DNA from: Canna indica
Taxonomy: Eukaryota; Streptophyta; Magnoliopsida; Zingiberales; Cannaceae
Reading direction: 5' to 3'
NCBI GenBank assembly: GCA_034359265.1
Contig: CP136896.1
Location: 37,500,001 to 37,564,000 of the forward strand
Length of the DNA: 64,000 bases
The translations under genes were made by a program, and so were the position numbers. A model generated the notes under the pieces. It was given only the letters and a program-made list of their open reading frames with translations, did no database searches and was not told where the DNA came from. Below, piece by piece: positions 43,689-55,140 of this stretch. Numbering within the stretch: position 1 is the stretch's first letter; the number at the start of each line of letters is the position of its first letter.

Positions 43689-44125
43689 GAAGCTACATCC
43701 AAAGTTAGCCTCATGGATTCTAATGATGAGGTACACTCTCCTTCACCTAGTCATGCTAATGATAATGATAATGCTAGCTCTACTAGTTCTCATGACATGT
43801 CATATGATGAGTGAGTAGATTAGTGTAGAAAGATATATGCTTTTCTTGTTAGAAAAGATAAGGAAAATAAAATGCTAAAGAAAGAAAATGTGATGCTTAA
43901 TTCTCATGTGCATGAATTAAAACTAGAAAATGATAAATTGAAATCTAGTTCATTCGATTTGTGCCATGATAGATTGAAACTTGAGCTTAAGAACATAAAG
44001 ATTGAGAATGAAAATTTGAAATTTGAGAATTCAAAGATCATAAGTGAAAACAACAATTTGAAATCTCAATCTCATGTATTATATCAATCTCTTTACTCTT
44101 AGAAAAATGAGGTTGTGCTTTTGAA
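43689..44125 (+). pseudogene. Sirevirus-type gag, piece 3
   Basis: It resumes the gag interrupted at 38079 (YEATSKVSLMDSNDEV, matching YEANSKDCLMDT in the copy at 12064) and continues with MSYDE, a stop near 43812, then a lysine/asparagine-rich coiled coil (ENVMLNSHVHELKLENDKLK) to a TAG at about 44100. The second knuckle and WVPK tail are not present: the sequence is cut by an inverted copia LTR piece. Confidence 0.85.
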
Positions 44126-44272
44126 TAAGCGATTTTTAAAAAATACAAATCATCCCAAAACCAGTGATCAACTTTAGCAATCTTTAAGGAATTCAATCTA
44201 CGAGTAGATGGAGAAGATATACCTTATACCGCGGATGGTAAGACTGCTCCTATCACCGTTTTAAGATGTCAA
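44126..44272 (-). mobile_element. Inverted fragment of the Tnt1-like copia LTR end
   Basis: The reverse complement matches 21195-21330 and 24150-24275: 'ccgcggtataaggtatatct', 'gattgaattccttaaagatt' and 'gggatggtttgtattttt'. It is about 150 bp, truncated on both sides. Confidence 0.8.
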
Positions 44273-44571
44273 CATTGAAAATTTATAGTTTTTAAAATTT
44301 ATGACAACAGGTTTTGCCACTTATTCAAAACATTCTACCGTGGCAAGCGTTTGCAACAAAGTTTTTACCACAAGTTTGTCACGAAATTTTGTGACAAGCG
44401 TTTGCGATAATATTTTTGCCACAATTTTATCGCAATATTTTGTGGCAACTGTCTGCGACAATATATTGATCATAAATATGAAACTATTTATTGTCACAAA
44501 TTATGTGTGCCATGGATGGTAAAATAATTAAAAAAATAAAAAGATTGGCAAAAAAAATTTCTCTTCTTTTT
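44273..44571. mobile_element. CACTA-like subterminal debris
   Basis: Dense variants of 'gtttgcgacaa', 'tttgtggcaa' and 'ccacaattttatcgcaa' occur in both orientations (44300-44480), typical of subterminal repeats of CACTA elements. There is no terminal CACTA motif or coding region. The last 45 bp are A/T runs. Confidence 0.4.
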
Positions 44572-45734
44572 TGTAAGACCCGAAAAACATTTCCTAATAT
44601 AAAAATCTATTTTGGTGCAGCGCGTCGGACCCGGGGGTAGTCGAGTCGAGCCTCAGGATCACCTCGAGTGAAAAGGTATGACTCGGCTAATGAATCATGA
44701 AGACTATTTGGATAATTAACTTTCCTTTTATAAAATCATACCTTAAATTAAGTTAACTCGAGTCATGTTATGGATTGGGTCGGAACCCGAGTCGAGTTCA
44801 GGTTTAGTCGAGTTCCGAGTATGACTTAAGTGAGCTTTGAAACCATCTTTGGAAAGATGGTTGAGGGGATAAAACCCCCCCATATGGCAGCCGTGCGACT
44901 CAACCATTGAGTCGCACAAGGCCGTTAAGGAGAAAGAGGAGAAGGAGCAAGGAGGGGGCTTGGGGCTTGGATCGATCCAGAATTCGCGTCATCGCCGGAA
45001 ATTCTCAAGTCGTCGTCACCCGATGCTTATTTCTTAGCGATCTAGGTGAGTGGTTAAGGCTTTAACAGTTTGGGGGAGGCGGGTGGCCGAACCCTAGATG
45101 ATAGGTCGAGTTCTCGCGATTTTTTTTGACAATCCATGATTTCAACGATATGTACTCACTGTTTTAATTGTCAATCTATGTATTTTTGGGGCTGCCGAGT
45201 CATGGGAAAAGGGGAAAGGTCATGCTGAAATTTTCCCCGATTCCCTTGACGACGAGAAGACCCTTAGATGCCCTTATACCGCTGTTTTGATGTAGTCCTT
45301 TGAACTCCTCACGTAATATGAAGCATGTCCCCTTTAAAGCCCCTTGAAGTGGCCAAATGAACCCTAAGATTCATGGAGAGGGTTTGGCCAAGGGTGAGGG
45401 GAAGGGTAAGTTGATCCTTGGTATTTAAGAAGTATGTGGAATTGAAGAGACAAGGTATAGCTAAAGTCTCTTCCATCTTTCCCCTACCCAAGGACCTTGG
45501 CCGAGCAAGGTTTCCCTTGCTCATGGTTCGGCCAAGGTTGGGGAGAGGAGGATAGACTTGCCTTAGATGAAAATTTCATGATCTTAGGGATCACACATAG
45601 GGATATGACAATACTTAGGAAGAAAATCAAACTTACCAAGTAGCTTAATTGATTTGAATTGTAGAAATGCTAGATTGTAACCATACTTAGCATTTGATCC
45701 TTAAACTTGGAAGTTGACAATGTTACCATGTTTT
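44572..45734 (+). mobile_element. Truncated gypsy LTR (TGTAAGACCC family)
   Basis: It begins TGTAAGACCCG and follows the reverse complement of 5824-4630, including the 'gccgagtcatgggaaaaggg' block, to about 45734, where the similarity stops. A donor (tctag|gtgagtgg, intron start 45046) is present. The acceptor half is missing. Confidence 0.85.
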
Positions 45735-46927
45735 ATAGCTTTTATGGCGGCAATTTTTTTCTTAAAGCTTTTATGGCCGAAGTATTATGATGTGTTATGG
45801 CTATCTTTTGTTGTTGAAACTGATAAAGTTAAAGATCCTTTGTTATGTGACATTTATGGAAGTTGGTTGGTCTTCTCTATTTATGAGGAAAGAGAAAATA
45901 TGGATCTGCAAGTCTCCTATGACAACACAGACAGTTTTAAACTTCTCATTGGTCAGTCTCAACTACTCTTGTTGTAGTGAAGTTTATATTGCTGCGATGA
46001 TTATCTTACTACGATATTGCTTGAATGGTGCTGATATTATTGATTATATATATATATATATAGTGGAGTAAATCTTGATTGATCACTTATGTTGACTCTT
46101 GGGACTTGATCATTTATGGAGACTTTTGGACTTGGTCTTTTATGATGCTTAATAGAGTTTTGATGCGAGATAAAGATACTAGTTTATGGCCTTCGTCGTT
46201 CACTTTGAGGGAGTTATAGTCATCATGAAGTTTTATGGTCTTCATCATTCAATGGTGGGGTTAATGGTCATTAATGGATTTAATGGTCATCATGGAATTA
46301 GGAGTTCTCTTGTGGAGTAATGGCTATGTCTTTTGGGTTGCCTACTATGCTTATAAAAAGAGTGAGAGAATGTTTGAGAAGATTGACCATCTCTAATGGA
46401 TCCACTCCAATGTGGATCCTCTCTTATTGATCTAATCATATGGATCCACTCCTATGTGCTTAAATTGTGTTACCAATTAATTCAAGAGTTGAGACTGCTG
46501 AGTGAAGACTGTTGTGTGTAGATTGCCGAGTGCAAGATGGTTTTGGGCTGTTAACTCGCTACAACACAAGGCTGTGTGCTGGATGGAACTATGTGATTGG
46601 GATGTCATAGAGAGGCAAGTTGGTAAATACTTGTAATAGTAAATAAGTTTTTGTTATTTCCAATTCACTATAGTACTAATAGTCGGATTTCGGGTGTGAA
46701 ATCCTGATGACTTTTTGTACTTATAGAGAGTAAATTGGGCATATGTCCGATGAGTGCCCCGCAGATTAGGTGACTGGTTTTGTCACTGAATTGAGTCAAC
46801 AAATCATTGTATTTGTATGTTTCCTTGTGATTTTTGTTTTGGTTCTTAGTTTGCTACTAGTAGCAGTTGCAACTTCCTATTCAACTGCCCTTAACAGAAG
46901 TTCCTAAGAGACCTATACATTATTGTC
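45735..46927. other. Unassigned, LTR-like block
   Basis: No coding sequence is supported. The block has a TATA-like element (GCTTATAAAAAGAG, about 46350-46363), short repeats ('tggatccactcc' at about 46399 and 46441) and 'cgatgagtgccccgcagatt' (46759), in the style of a copia LTR. Neither end could be defined. It lies where the rest of the Sirevirus-like internal region and the start of its 3' LTR should be. Confidence 0.4.
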
Positions 46928-47345
46928 AAACTTAGTTTACTAGGATTAATTCTTGTTGTCCTTAGGGTTGAGGTGGGAGAGTGCTCTCGATAGGAAGGCG
47001 GAGACTTCCGGATGTGGAAGTTCCTTCGGTGTGAGAGCAAAGACTCTTCGGTGAAAACATCCTCGTTGTAAAGGAAACAAGATAATCTAGTAAAGCTAGT
47101 TTGGAAATCCTAAGCGGGGTGCTTAGGTAGTGGAGTAGGCATTGGGGCCGAACAATTATAAATCATTGTGTTAGTATTGTTATTCTTGTTTGTGTTAATT
47201 GCTTTATTATTAATCGCTTCCACATTTAGTCATTAAATTGATAACTTGCCTAATTAGTTTAAGAAAAGATTAAAACCGAAATTAGGCGAAAAGATTTAGT
47301 TAACACGCTATTCACCACCCCTCTACTGTGGCCATTTCACCAACA
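46928..47345 (+). mobile_element. Truncated 3' LTR of the inserted Sirevirus-like element
   Basis: It matches 36382-36799 from 'aaacttagtttgctaggat' to the terminal CACCAACA. The first two thirds, including TATA box and palindromes, are missing. The terminal CA is followed by the TGTGA duplication. Confidence 0.9.
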
Positions 47346-48703
47346 TGTGAGAGGCGTGCTAGGGTGTTCGAGCAGCTCAAACATATAGGCAGCAGTATGG
47401 TGGCTGAGTATGAGATGGAGTTCATTCGTTTGTCTAAGTATCACCCAGCACTGATAGCGACTGAGGCAGACCAAGTCAGACGATTTATTGAGGGACTCAG
47501 GGTACATATTAGCAAGCTAATCCATTACACGGAGGAGACCGCCTTTCCCCAGGTAGTGGACGAGGCCATGCATAAGGAGTCATTGGTACCTATAGACAAA
47601 TCGGATGGGCCGACCAGGAAGAAGTTCAGACGTTAGGGACCGAGAGAGCATCAGGCTCTTTCTTAGGGAGCCACTTCAGGCGATTTTCGTTAGCTATGTC
47701 AGTGGCATGGTAGCTTCAGAGGTCGTCCAGGAGCAGGACCAGGGTCTCCCAGAGGATAGTTGCATCTGAGTCTCAACAAAAGATAGAGACAGGCTAGTGC
47801 AGGAGGAAGCACACGGGGTTGTGTCATGGGCACAGGTCTATTTGCTATGGGTGTGGTCAGCCAAGACACATGAAGAGAGACTGGCGAGTCAGGGGCGGTC
47901 AATATGGGCTACCAACTAGAGGAAAGGCACTAGTATCTATGGCGTTGGTTCCGTAGAAGAATCAGCCTCATGCATCGGGACAGCAGCGTGCGGGTGGAAG
48001 AGCCCCTGCACGTGTCTTTAACATGACATGGGAGGACGCGGAGGCATCAAAGACTGTTGTGTCTGGTATACTTATAGTTTGTTCCTTAGCAATTTTTGTC
48101 TTATTTGATTCAGGTGCTACACATTCTTTCATGTCTGCTATATTTGCATCCAAGCAGAAAATGGAAGGAAACATTTTGCCTACACCTTTGGTTGTGTCGA
48201 CAACTGTAGGCCAGTCCATTTTGGTTGAGACAGTCTTCAAGGGCTGCGAAGTTATAATTTGTGGGCATGTTCTGGAAGCATAGTTGGTACTTCTACCGAC
48301 CCTTAAGATCGATGTGGCTGTAGGCATGTATTGGTTGTCTGCTCATTATGCATCATTGGACTGCAGGGCCAAGACAGTTACCTTCAAGAAGCCCGAATTG
48401 CCCTCTTCCACTTTCCAAGGTGAGGGCAGAGGGGAGTCCTTTGTGGTGATCTTAGCTCTTGGAGCCCGTAAATTGCTTGCCTGCGATTGTCAGTCGTTCT
48501 TAGCCTTTGTATATATGGCTGGGGAGACTACTAGCAGGGCTGGCAAATTTGGGATAACACTGGTAGTCAGTGATTTTCCTGATGTGTTTCTTGATGAGCT
48601 TACGGGGTTACCACCTATGCGGGAGATTGAGTTCGGTATTGATTTACAGCCTAGGGTGAAACCCATTTCAATTCCCCCATATCGGATGGCAGTAGCGAAG
48701 CTG
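47346..48703 (+). pseudogene. Gypsy gag C-terminus, protease and start of RT
   Basis: From 47349 the gag core continues (GSSMVAEYEMEFIRLSKYHP; EADQVRRFIEGLRVHISKL). A stop at 47634 is followed by a knuckle with a lost last cysteine (CYGCGQPRHMKRDW, about 47840). The protease carries the intact active-site motif LFDSGATHSFMS (about 48102-48135). After a frame break at 48283 come the linker and the start of reverse transcriptase (DFPDVFLDELTGLPPMREIE; IDLQPRVKPISIPPYRM). The RT core is missing: at about 48703 the sequence enters a copia LTR. Lineage is Tekay-like gypsy. Confidence 0.88.
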
Positions 48704-50064
48704 AGAGAATCAGCATTAGGGTTTGACACTTCATCCATACCCTAGCGGACTTCGAGATGTGATAACCGAGGAACTTAGTTGCACGATAACTAATCAATGA
48801 AGGGCATTCGATCCCTGTAGATTGAACCTCACACTATCCTGGGTAGTCATGACACATTGCTAGACGACAATCTTGACTTGTGAGTGGAGTCTCTCACGAC
48901 CACACCGAAGGAGTTTAGTGGTGGCTCGTAAGATTCGAAAAGAAGTCGTTCTATCGTATCCGACTCTTCGTTATGCACAACTCACTACTGGCTTAGTGTG
49001 GGGCCCAATAGGTCACACATAACAGGCTAACCTCGTAACAAACATTATGAGATAAAGTCCGAACGCGACACTATATGTCTACTAGCATGGACATGCTACA
49101 ACACGATCACAGATCTCGTTTACGGACATGATAGGAAAGATGTTTCCTATAGGAACGATTAGACGAGGAAGGAGTTCCTCGATAACCCTAATTTGTAGGG
49201 CATCCCTAAATTATAGGGATTGGCACATGATGAATCCTAATCAATAAGAATTTATTCTATAGAGATAAATTAAAATTTATATTTAGTTGGATTTAATTAA
49301 TCTCAAATTAATTATAAATCCATTAAATCTAAATTATTATTTTGGAGGTAAACCCCAGAATTTTGAATTTCGAGAAGAGGATTTAAAAGGGGGGGCCACC
49401 ATGGGGGGCCACCCACTCCCCTTATAAATAGATGGTCTAACCTCCTTTGAGAGGGGTTAAGCAAATTGGTTAGAGATCTTGGAGAGGAGGAGAGGCGAAG
49501 AGGCTTGGATTCTTGAGAAGCTTCTTGAAGAGCAAGACTCCAAAGAGCTCCTCTTGATCTCCATGGGTGGCCGGCCATCAAGCTCCTCTTTCTCAAGTTT
49601 GTGAAGCCGATTTAGAGGACTCTTCCTCTTGGGTGTGTCATCTCCTTCATCTTCTTGGAGGAGTCCAAGGAGGACAGCGAGGTATTCCTTCATCTTCCTC
49701 CTCGTTCCGTGGTTTTCTCAACCCCTCTTCCTTCCTTTTGGTGCTCGGTTCTTGGTGGAAGGGCCGGCTTCACCTTGGTGCATTTTGGGGTTGACTTTCC
49801 CTCTCCGTTGAGCCACAACGGGTCTTGGTGTTTGCTGTCCCTTGGTTGCAAGGCGCTTGGTGTGGACCTTCCTTGGAGGACGTGCGCTTGGACATCTTGA
49901 AATAGGGATAGGAGTAGCCTTACCATCCTCGGTATAAGGTATATCTTCTCCTTTAACTCGTAGATTGAATTCCTTAAAGATTGCTAAAGTTGATCGCTGG
50001 TTTTGGGATGGTTTGTATTTTTTTAAATCACTTTTTTCGTTGTGCTTCTTCTTCCATCCCATTA
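48703..50064 (+). mobile_element. 5' LTR (left-truncated) of the copia element
   Basis: It matches the 3' LTR from about 57535 on. The TATA box is TATAAATA (about 49423), after 'ccactcccct'. The terminal CAACA is altered to CATTA. A G-rich run precedes the TATA region. Confidence 0.85.
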
Positions 50065-50065
50065 G

Positions 50066-50078
50066 TGGTATCAGATCC
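50066..50078 (+). other. Primer-binding site, one mismatch
   Basis: TGGTATCAGATCC differs from the initiator tRNA-Met site TGGTATCAGAGCC at one base. Confidence 0.85.
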
Positions 50079-52100
50079 ACCTTTAGAAATTTTTACGGAA
50101 TTTTATTTCGCGTTATTGTTGCGTTTACAAACCATTCGCTCCCCAAACATCATGCTGCCCAGTTTTTGCTTTCGGGGGTTCTTGAGTTGTTCTTTTGGCT
50201 CCACAGTTCAGGCGATGAATCGGGGTGGTAGCCAACTGTCCAAACTTGTCTTGGACAGATTTCAAACTCAAGAACGACATGGGTTCGTGGTTGAACAGCC
50301 CCAAAAATTGAAATTTTCAGCATGTGTTGTTTGGACCGTTTTGGGTGGAAACGTAACCCGATTAGCGCATTTTCGAATTTTGTTTTCTCCTTTCTTTTTC
50401 TTAATTGTTAAGATGCATGAATGGATGATTATGGATGAGCCCTATGTGCTAAGACTGTGTGTAAAACATGGTTGTGTTTATTGCTCGTAAATTTATAAAA
50501 TTTCAGCATTGTAAATTTTAAATAGGGTACCCCTACCTTCCTCTTGAGTATTCTGATTGTAATCTTCTTATACCTCTCCTAAAACCTTTCCCCAAGGGTT
50601 GTTTGGGGTCTTCTTCTTTTAGTTTTGTAAAATTAGAAGTTTAGGGGCAGATTCGCGACGAGCTCTCTTGCTGCCCCATTTTGGTGCGCGCGCGGAGAGG
50701 AGGTGTTCGGCACCATGATGACAACGACTTGAACCCCGGGAAGGCACTGATGGAACCGGCAACCTTCAAGATGATTTTGGGCAGCTCCTTGGCAAGGCGG
50801 AGCTCCCTAATATCCTAGGATTATGGCCTTGGTTCGCCCGGTGTCTCGAGTGGAACCCTTAGAACATCCATAATTATCCTTATTTACTCTATGCTTTTAT
50901 TTATTGTTTTTGCTTCAATTGTTGATAGCTTAGATAATTATGATTGCATGAAGATATCCTCCAATAATATTGAGTCCAAATTGTTATGATATTAAGAATA
51001 TCGATTACGCCTTCCATCGTTGTGAGGTACAAGTGTGTCTATTGTCACAACAGGTTTGTTGTGCAAACACAAGGCCCTTTTGTGATGATGGACACATTGT
51101 ATCTCATATGGCACATACCCTTGTGTCTCTACTACTAGCTTGAACGTAACTTACCTTGTTGAGCAAACTCAAGGGTGGTTGTTTTCTCGCTAGGGTAAAC
51201 GAACGATGGGTCCGACTCGACTAGGGCTCCTTGGTTTGTTGTGCAAACACAAAACCATGGTAATCCTAGAGGCAAAACTTGATGGAAGTCGCATAACGAT
51301 GTGATCGGTAAAGAGTTACCTACCCATGGACTTATTAGGGTTTATCGTGTTAAATGCAAGACCCGAGTAGGAGAAGTGGGGTTTCATCTGTCCATAAGGA
51401 ATTATACCAACAAGGGCTTCCCGCTTCCCAATAGGAGTGTCATTTGGGAACCGTGAAAATTAGTGGGAGACATGATAAATTAACGGATAATTACCTAAAT
51501 ATATCCTAAACTATACACTTTGTCTCATTTGTGGCCAATTCCAAAATATTTCAAATTGTATCCCGAACTTTGACATTTGACTCAATTACATCCTCCCGTC
51601 AACTCTCCATCAACAACATCGTTAAGGCGATGACGTCGCACTATGACGTGGATAAAAATAATATTTTTTATTAAAAAATATAAAAAATCATATCAATTTA
51701 TATTAAATAATATAAAATATAATTTTTCTATTTTATATAAATAATCACTCTATGTTTACCCTCGACTTGGCTCGGAGGGTCATTTTATATTATTTAATAT
51801 AAATTAAAGTAATTTTTTATATTTTTTAAATAAAAAATTATTTTAATCCACGTCAGAGTGTCACATCATCGTCTTAAAGGTTCTGGTGACGGAGAGTTGA
51901 CGGGAGGATGTAATTGAGATAAATGTCAAAGTTCGGGATACAATTTATTAATATTTTAGAATTGGCCACAAATGAGACAAAGTGCATAGTTCAGGATATA
52001 TTTAGGTAATTACCCTAAATTAAAATACCTTAATAATTATGCATATAGAATGGTAGCTCATGTTTGTTTTTACTTTTCCTTGTAGCATTTCATTGTCGCC
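50079..52100 (+). other. Leader of the copia element, with MITE
   Basis: The leader is homologous to 21370-22821 apart from a MITE at 51484-52015. An open stretch 49981-50490 corresponds to the one at 21344-21745 in the related copy. No domain is recognised and coding is not claimed. Confidence 0.6.
51484..52015. mobile_element. Foldback MITE with TAAATTAA duplication
   Basis: Two long inverted repeats (about 220 bp each) make up most of the 532-bp element. The ends are GGATAATTACCTAAATATAT and the complement of GGGTAATTACCTAAATATAT. It is flanked by TAAATTAA (51476-51483 and 52016-52023). The related leader at 22733-22750 reads 'gataaattaaaagacc', the empty site. There is no transposase. 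An 8-bp duplication suggests hAT, while the long inverted repeats are more usual for Mutator-type MITEs (9 bp), so the superfamily is open. Confidence 0.92.
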
Positions 52101-52903
52101 ATGTCATCTACACTGTCTTTGTGAAGTATACTTGATGCAAATAAAATCATTGTAATGAACTATGTCGATTGGTTGCGAAACCTGAGTATTGTCCTCACGC
52201 AGGAGAGACTTTTCGATATTCTTGATAACAGGCCACCAGATGCCCCTTTCTAAAGGGCTCCGAGGAAGTGAGAATCACTTACAAGAAGTGGCAAGATGAC
52301 AGCACTATTGTTTAGCGCATAATGCTCGCCTCTATGTCCAATGTGTTGCAGCGACAACTTGAAAAGATGGACACAGGGGCCATCCTCTCTCACCTCAAGG
52401 AGTTGAACGGTGTAGAGAGTTGGACTGTTAGGTTTGAGCTATCAAAATAACTCTTTCAGGCCCAGATGGCGGCAAGGACCCCTGTTGAAACCCATGTTCT
52501 CAAACTAATTGATTTGATCGAGAGGTTAGAGAAATTGAGCATAAACATTGATAAGGGGCTAAGTCGGGACTTAATACTCCAATGCCTTCAATGGTCATTT
52601 TCATAGTTTATCATTAACTACCACATGAACAAGCTGGATGCCTCGCTTCCCGAGCTCCTTAATATGCTGAAGACTGCTGAGTCCCACCTTACGCAGGAAA
52701 AGGACAAAGTCTTGTTAGTGGGTAGTGCCCCTAAAAAGCCAAAGAGGCGCTTTGTTAAGAACAAAGCGAAAAACAAAAATGTGAAACCCAAAAAGGATAT
52801 CAAGAAGAAAGGGAAAAAGGCTCCTAAGGGCACCTATTTCCATTGTGGTAAAGATGGCGATTGGAAGCGCAACTGCAAGGTGTATATTACAGAAGTAAAG
52901 TAG
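52101..52903 (+). pseudogene. Copia gag, decayed
   Basis: ATG 52101 starts the same gag as 22822. A stop occurs after seven codons (TTG TGA) and more follow. The C-terminal part is open at 52625-52903, with MNKLDASLPELLNMLKTAES, a lysine-rich linker and a knuckle CGKDGDWKRNC, in which the conserved histidine has become aspartate. The nucleocapsid fold is therefore broken as well as the frame. Confidence 0.87.
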
Positions 52904-53270
52904 AAGAGAGCTTTTGAAGCACCCTCCGCAGCTGCGTTTGTTATTGAAATAAATCTATCATTACAAAATTGTACTACATGGGTATTGGATATCGGTTGTG
53001 GTGCTCACATGTGCAATTCGTTGCAGAGGTTGAAAATAAGTAGAATGCTAAATAAAGGCGACTACGACCTTCGGGTAGGCAATGGCGCAAAAGTTGGAGC
53101 TTTAGCCGTCGAAACCTATTGTTTGTATTTGCCATTAGGCAAAACCATTGAATTGAGCAATTGCTATTACGTTCTAGTTCTAATAAAGAACATTATTTCT
53201 GTTACTTTGCTGCAAGAACAAGGTTATGAAATGACTTTAAAAGGCAATTGTTGCCACATATACCGGTTCT
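52904..53270 (+). pseudogene. Copia protease, active site altered
   Basis: The frame 52985-53270 carries WVLDIGCGAHMCN where copia proteases have D-T/S-G: the second residue is isoleucine, so catalysis should be lost. It continues with LRVGNGAKVGALAVETY and LSNCYYVLVLIKNIISVTLL, the standard protease tail. It is cut at about 53270 by a foreign segment. Confidence 0.87.
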
Positions 53271-54012
53271 CCGGGAGTCGATTTAGCAGAAACTATTTGA
53301 GGGTTTCAATTGATCCTTTCGGGGTAGTGCATAAACCTCCAAAAATTGGAGATTTCTTTTAGCTCAAATGTTCCACATGATAAACGTAATCAGCTTCAAT
53401 AGCTCCTTGGTATGACTATCTACCCTCCAGAATCCAAAGAAGAGGAATAGAGATAAGAAAAAGAAGAAAGCAGGCGTTGAAGGGTGTACGGAGAGGGTAT
53501 CACTATCGTCTTTCTAAAGGACGGGGATTTTTATGTATTGCTTTTCAGACGCTAACTTGACTTCACTCACTTCAGAGACGGAAAAAGAAAAAGGGGCGAA
53601 GCGCATTCATACCCGTCATAGTATATAGTTCTAGTTTCTTGATCGTCAAGATGACTCACAACATGTAAAACCTTACATCTTCAGCGGTTTTAGGAGTTCA
53701 TTCCTCGAGCAGGAACTAGTTGTATAAAATCCGTGTAATTGGTTGTCCCTATCTGATGGCTTGAAAGCGTGTCACACAAGAAAATCCTCCCTCTTATTTG
53801 ATTCGAATTCGAATTCTAACTCACTTAGGACGACAGGGCGTTCTAATGTTAATTGAATGTCAGGTCCAAGCAGGGATGGAAAAGAAGTCAAAAAGGGGCC
53901 TAGTGATTGACCTGAAACAACGAATAGTTGCATGTTGCATACCTGTCTTGATCCTCATCCATGTACTAGTGGAAGATTCCGCAGCTGCCCCAACGGGAAT
54001 TGGATTCTTTGT
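53271..54012. other. Foreign 0.74-kb segment inside copia pol
   Basis: It separates the protease tail (GNCCHIY) from the pre-integrase region (EFYGTGNISNGLIVLDV), which are normally adjacent. The 7-bp word CGGTTCT occurs at both edges (53264-53270 and 54013-54019). The composition is unlike the flanks and no transposon ends or domains are recognised. An organellar origin is conceivable from the sequence style but not shown. Confidence 0.6.
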
Positions 54013-54019
54013 CGGTTCT

Positions 54020-55140
54020 GATGAATTTTATGGAACTGGGAACATTTCAAATGGTTTGATAGTCTTAGATGTAACTGATAATGTTTTTTTATATTGAACA
54101 AATGCACAAGAGGAAACGAGATAATCTGAACCTCACCTATCTTTGGCACTTCAGACTGGGTCATATTAATGAGAATTGGATTAACAAGTTGTACAAAGAC
54201 GGGTTGTTTGACCCATTTGATTTTGAATCGATGCCAACTTGTGAATCCTGTCTCAAAGGAAAAATGACAAAGTTCCCCTTCACTGGGCGTAGTGAAAGGG
54301 CTACTGAGTTGTTAGAGCTAGTCAACACAGATGTTTGCGGAGCAATGACAACTCAAGCTAGAGGTGGGTATTCCTACTTCATCACGTTCACAGATGATAG
54401 ATCAAGGTATGGATATGTCTACCTGTTGAGACATAAGTTTGATACTTTTGAAAAGTTCATAGAGTATAAGGCTGAGGTAGAGAAACAAATAAGGAAAAGT
54501 ATTAAAACCCTTTGATTAGAACGAGGGGGTGAGCACTTATCCACTGAGTTTCTACATTATCTAAAAGACAATAGGATTGTCTCCGAATGGATCCCTCCAG
54601 GCACACCACAACATAATGGAGTATCTGAAAGGAGGAATCGCACATTGTTAGACATGATGCGGTACATGCTTTGCTTTATTGATCTCCCGATTTCAGTTTG
54701 GGGATATGCGCTTGAAACGACTATCTACCTATTGAATAGGGCTCACACAAAGTCTATCTCTGGTACACCATATGAGATATGGAGTGGCAAGAAACTAAGT
54801 TTGAGGCATCTCAAGATTTGGGGTTGCCCCGCGTACGTCAAGAAATTAGAGTCAGATAAGCTTTATGATAAATCAACTAGGTGCAAGTTTGTGGGATATT
54901 CTAAAGAGAGTTTAGGGTATTATTTCTACTCGCCAACTGATCAAAAGATGTTTGTCAGTAGGCATGCCACTTTCTTAGAAAAAGAATTTATCGAGGAATG
55001 TGGGAGCGGGAGAGATGTTGAGTTTGATGAAGTTCAACAACCACAAGCAAAATCAGGGAGTTTGATGGAAAGTCCACAGGAAGAACCAATCACAAAAACA
55101 CTACCTCCCTCCACTCTTCGAAGATCATGGAGATTTGCGT
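54020..55140 (+). pseudogene. Copia integrase
   Basis: It begins with EFYGTGNISNGLIVLDV, then the zinc-binding pre-integrase domain (LWHFRLGHIN...CESCLKGKM, giving H-H-C-C). The catalytic core follows: the first aspartate in VNTDVCG, FTDDRSRYGYVYLL, then a stop at 54513-54515. The frame continues with ERGGEHLSTEF and PPGTPQHNGVSERRNRTLLD, which holds the last catalytic glutamate (the G-V-S-E-R-R-N-R block), then the GKKLSLRHLKIWGCPAYVK and KCKFVGYS-type C-terminal region. A second stop is at 55140. Confidence 0.9.

Larger units (their letters stand above)
35562..47345 (+). mobile_element. Sirevirus-like element inserted in gypsy gag (TGTGA duplication)
   Basis: The left end TGTTGGCC (35562) and right end CACCAACA (47345) are flanked by perfect TGTGA repeats (35557-35561, 47346-47350), and the interrupted gypsy gag continues across them. 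It contains a 5' LTR, primer site, a gag in three pieces, and a truncated 3' LTR. No pol is seen. Later insertions add most of its length: a Tourist-like MITE, a gypsy LTR with a second LTR inside it, an inverted copia LTR piece, CACTA debris, a truncated gypsy LTR and an unknown LTR-like block. Confidence 0.9.

Noticed and set aside
47968..48327. Minus-strand 119-codon frame opposite the gypsy protease
   Set aside because: It is the shadow of the plus-strand protease that carries the DSGATHSF motif, with no motif of its own.
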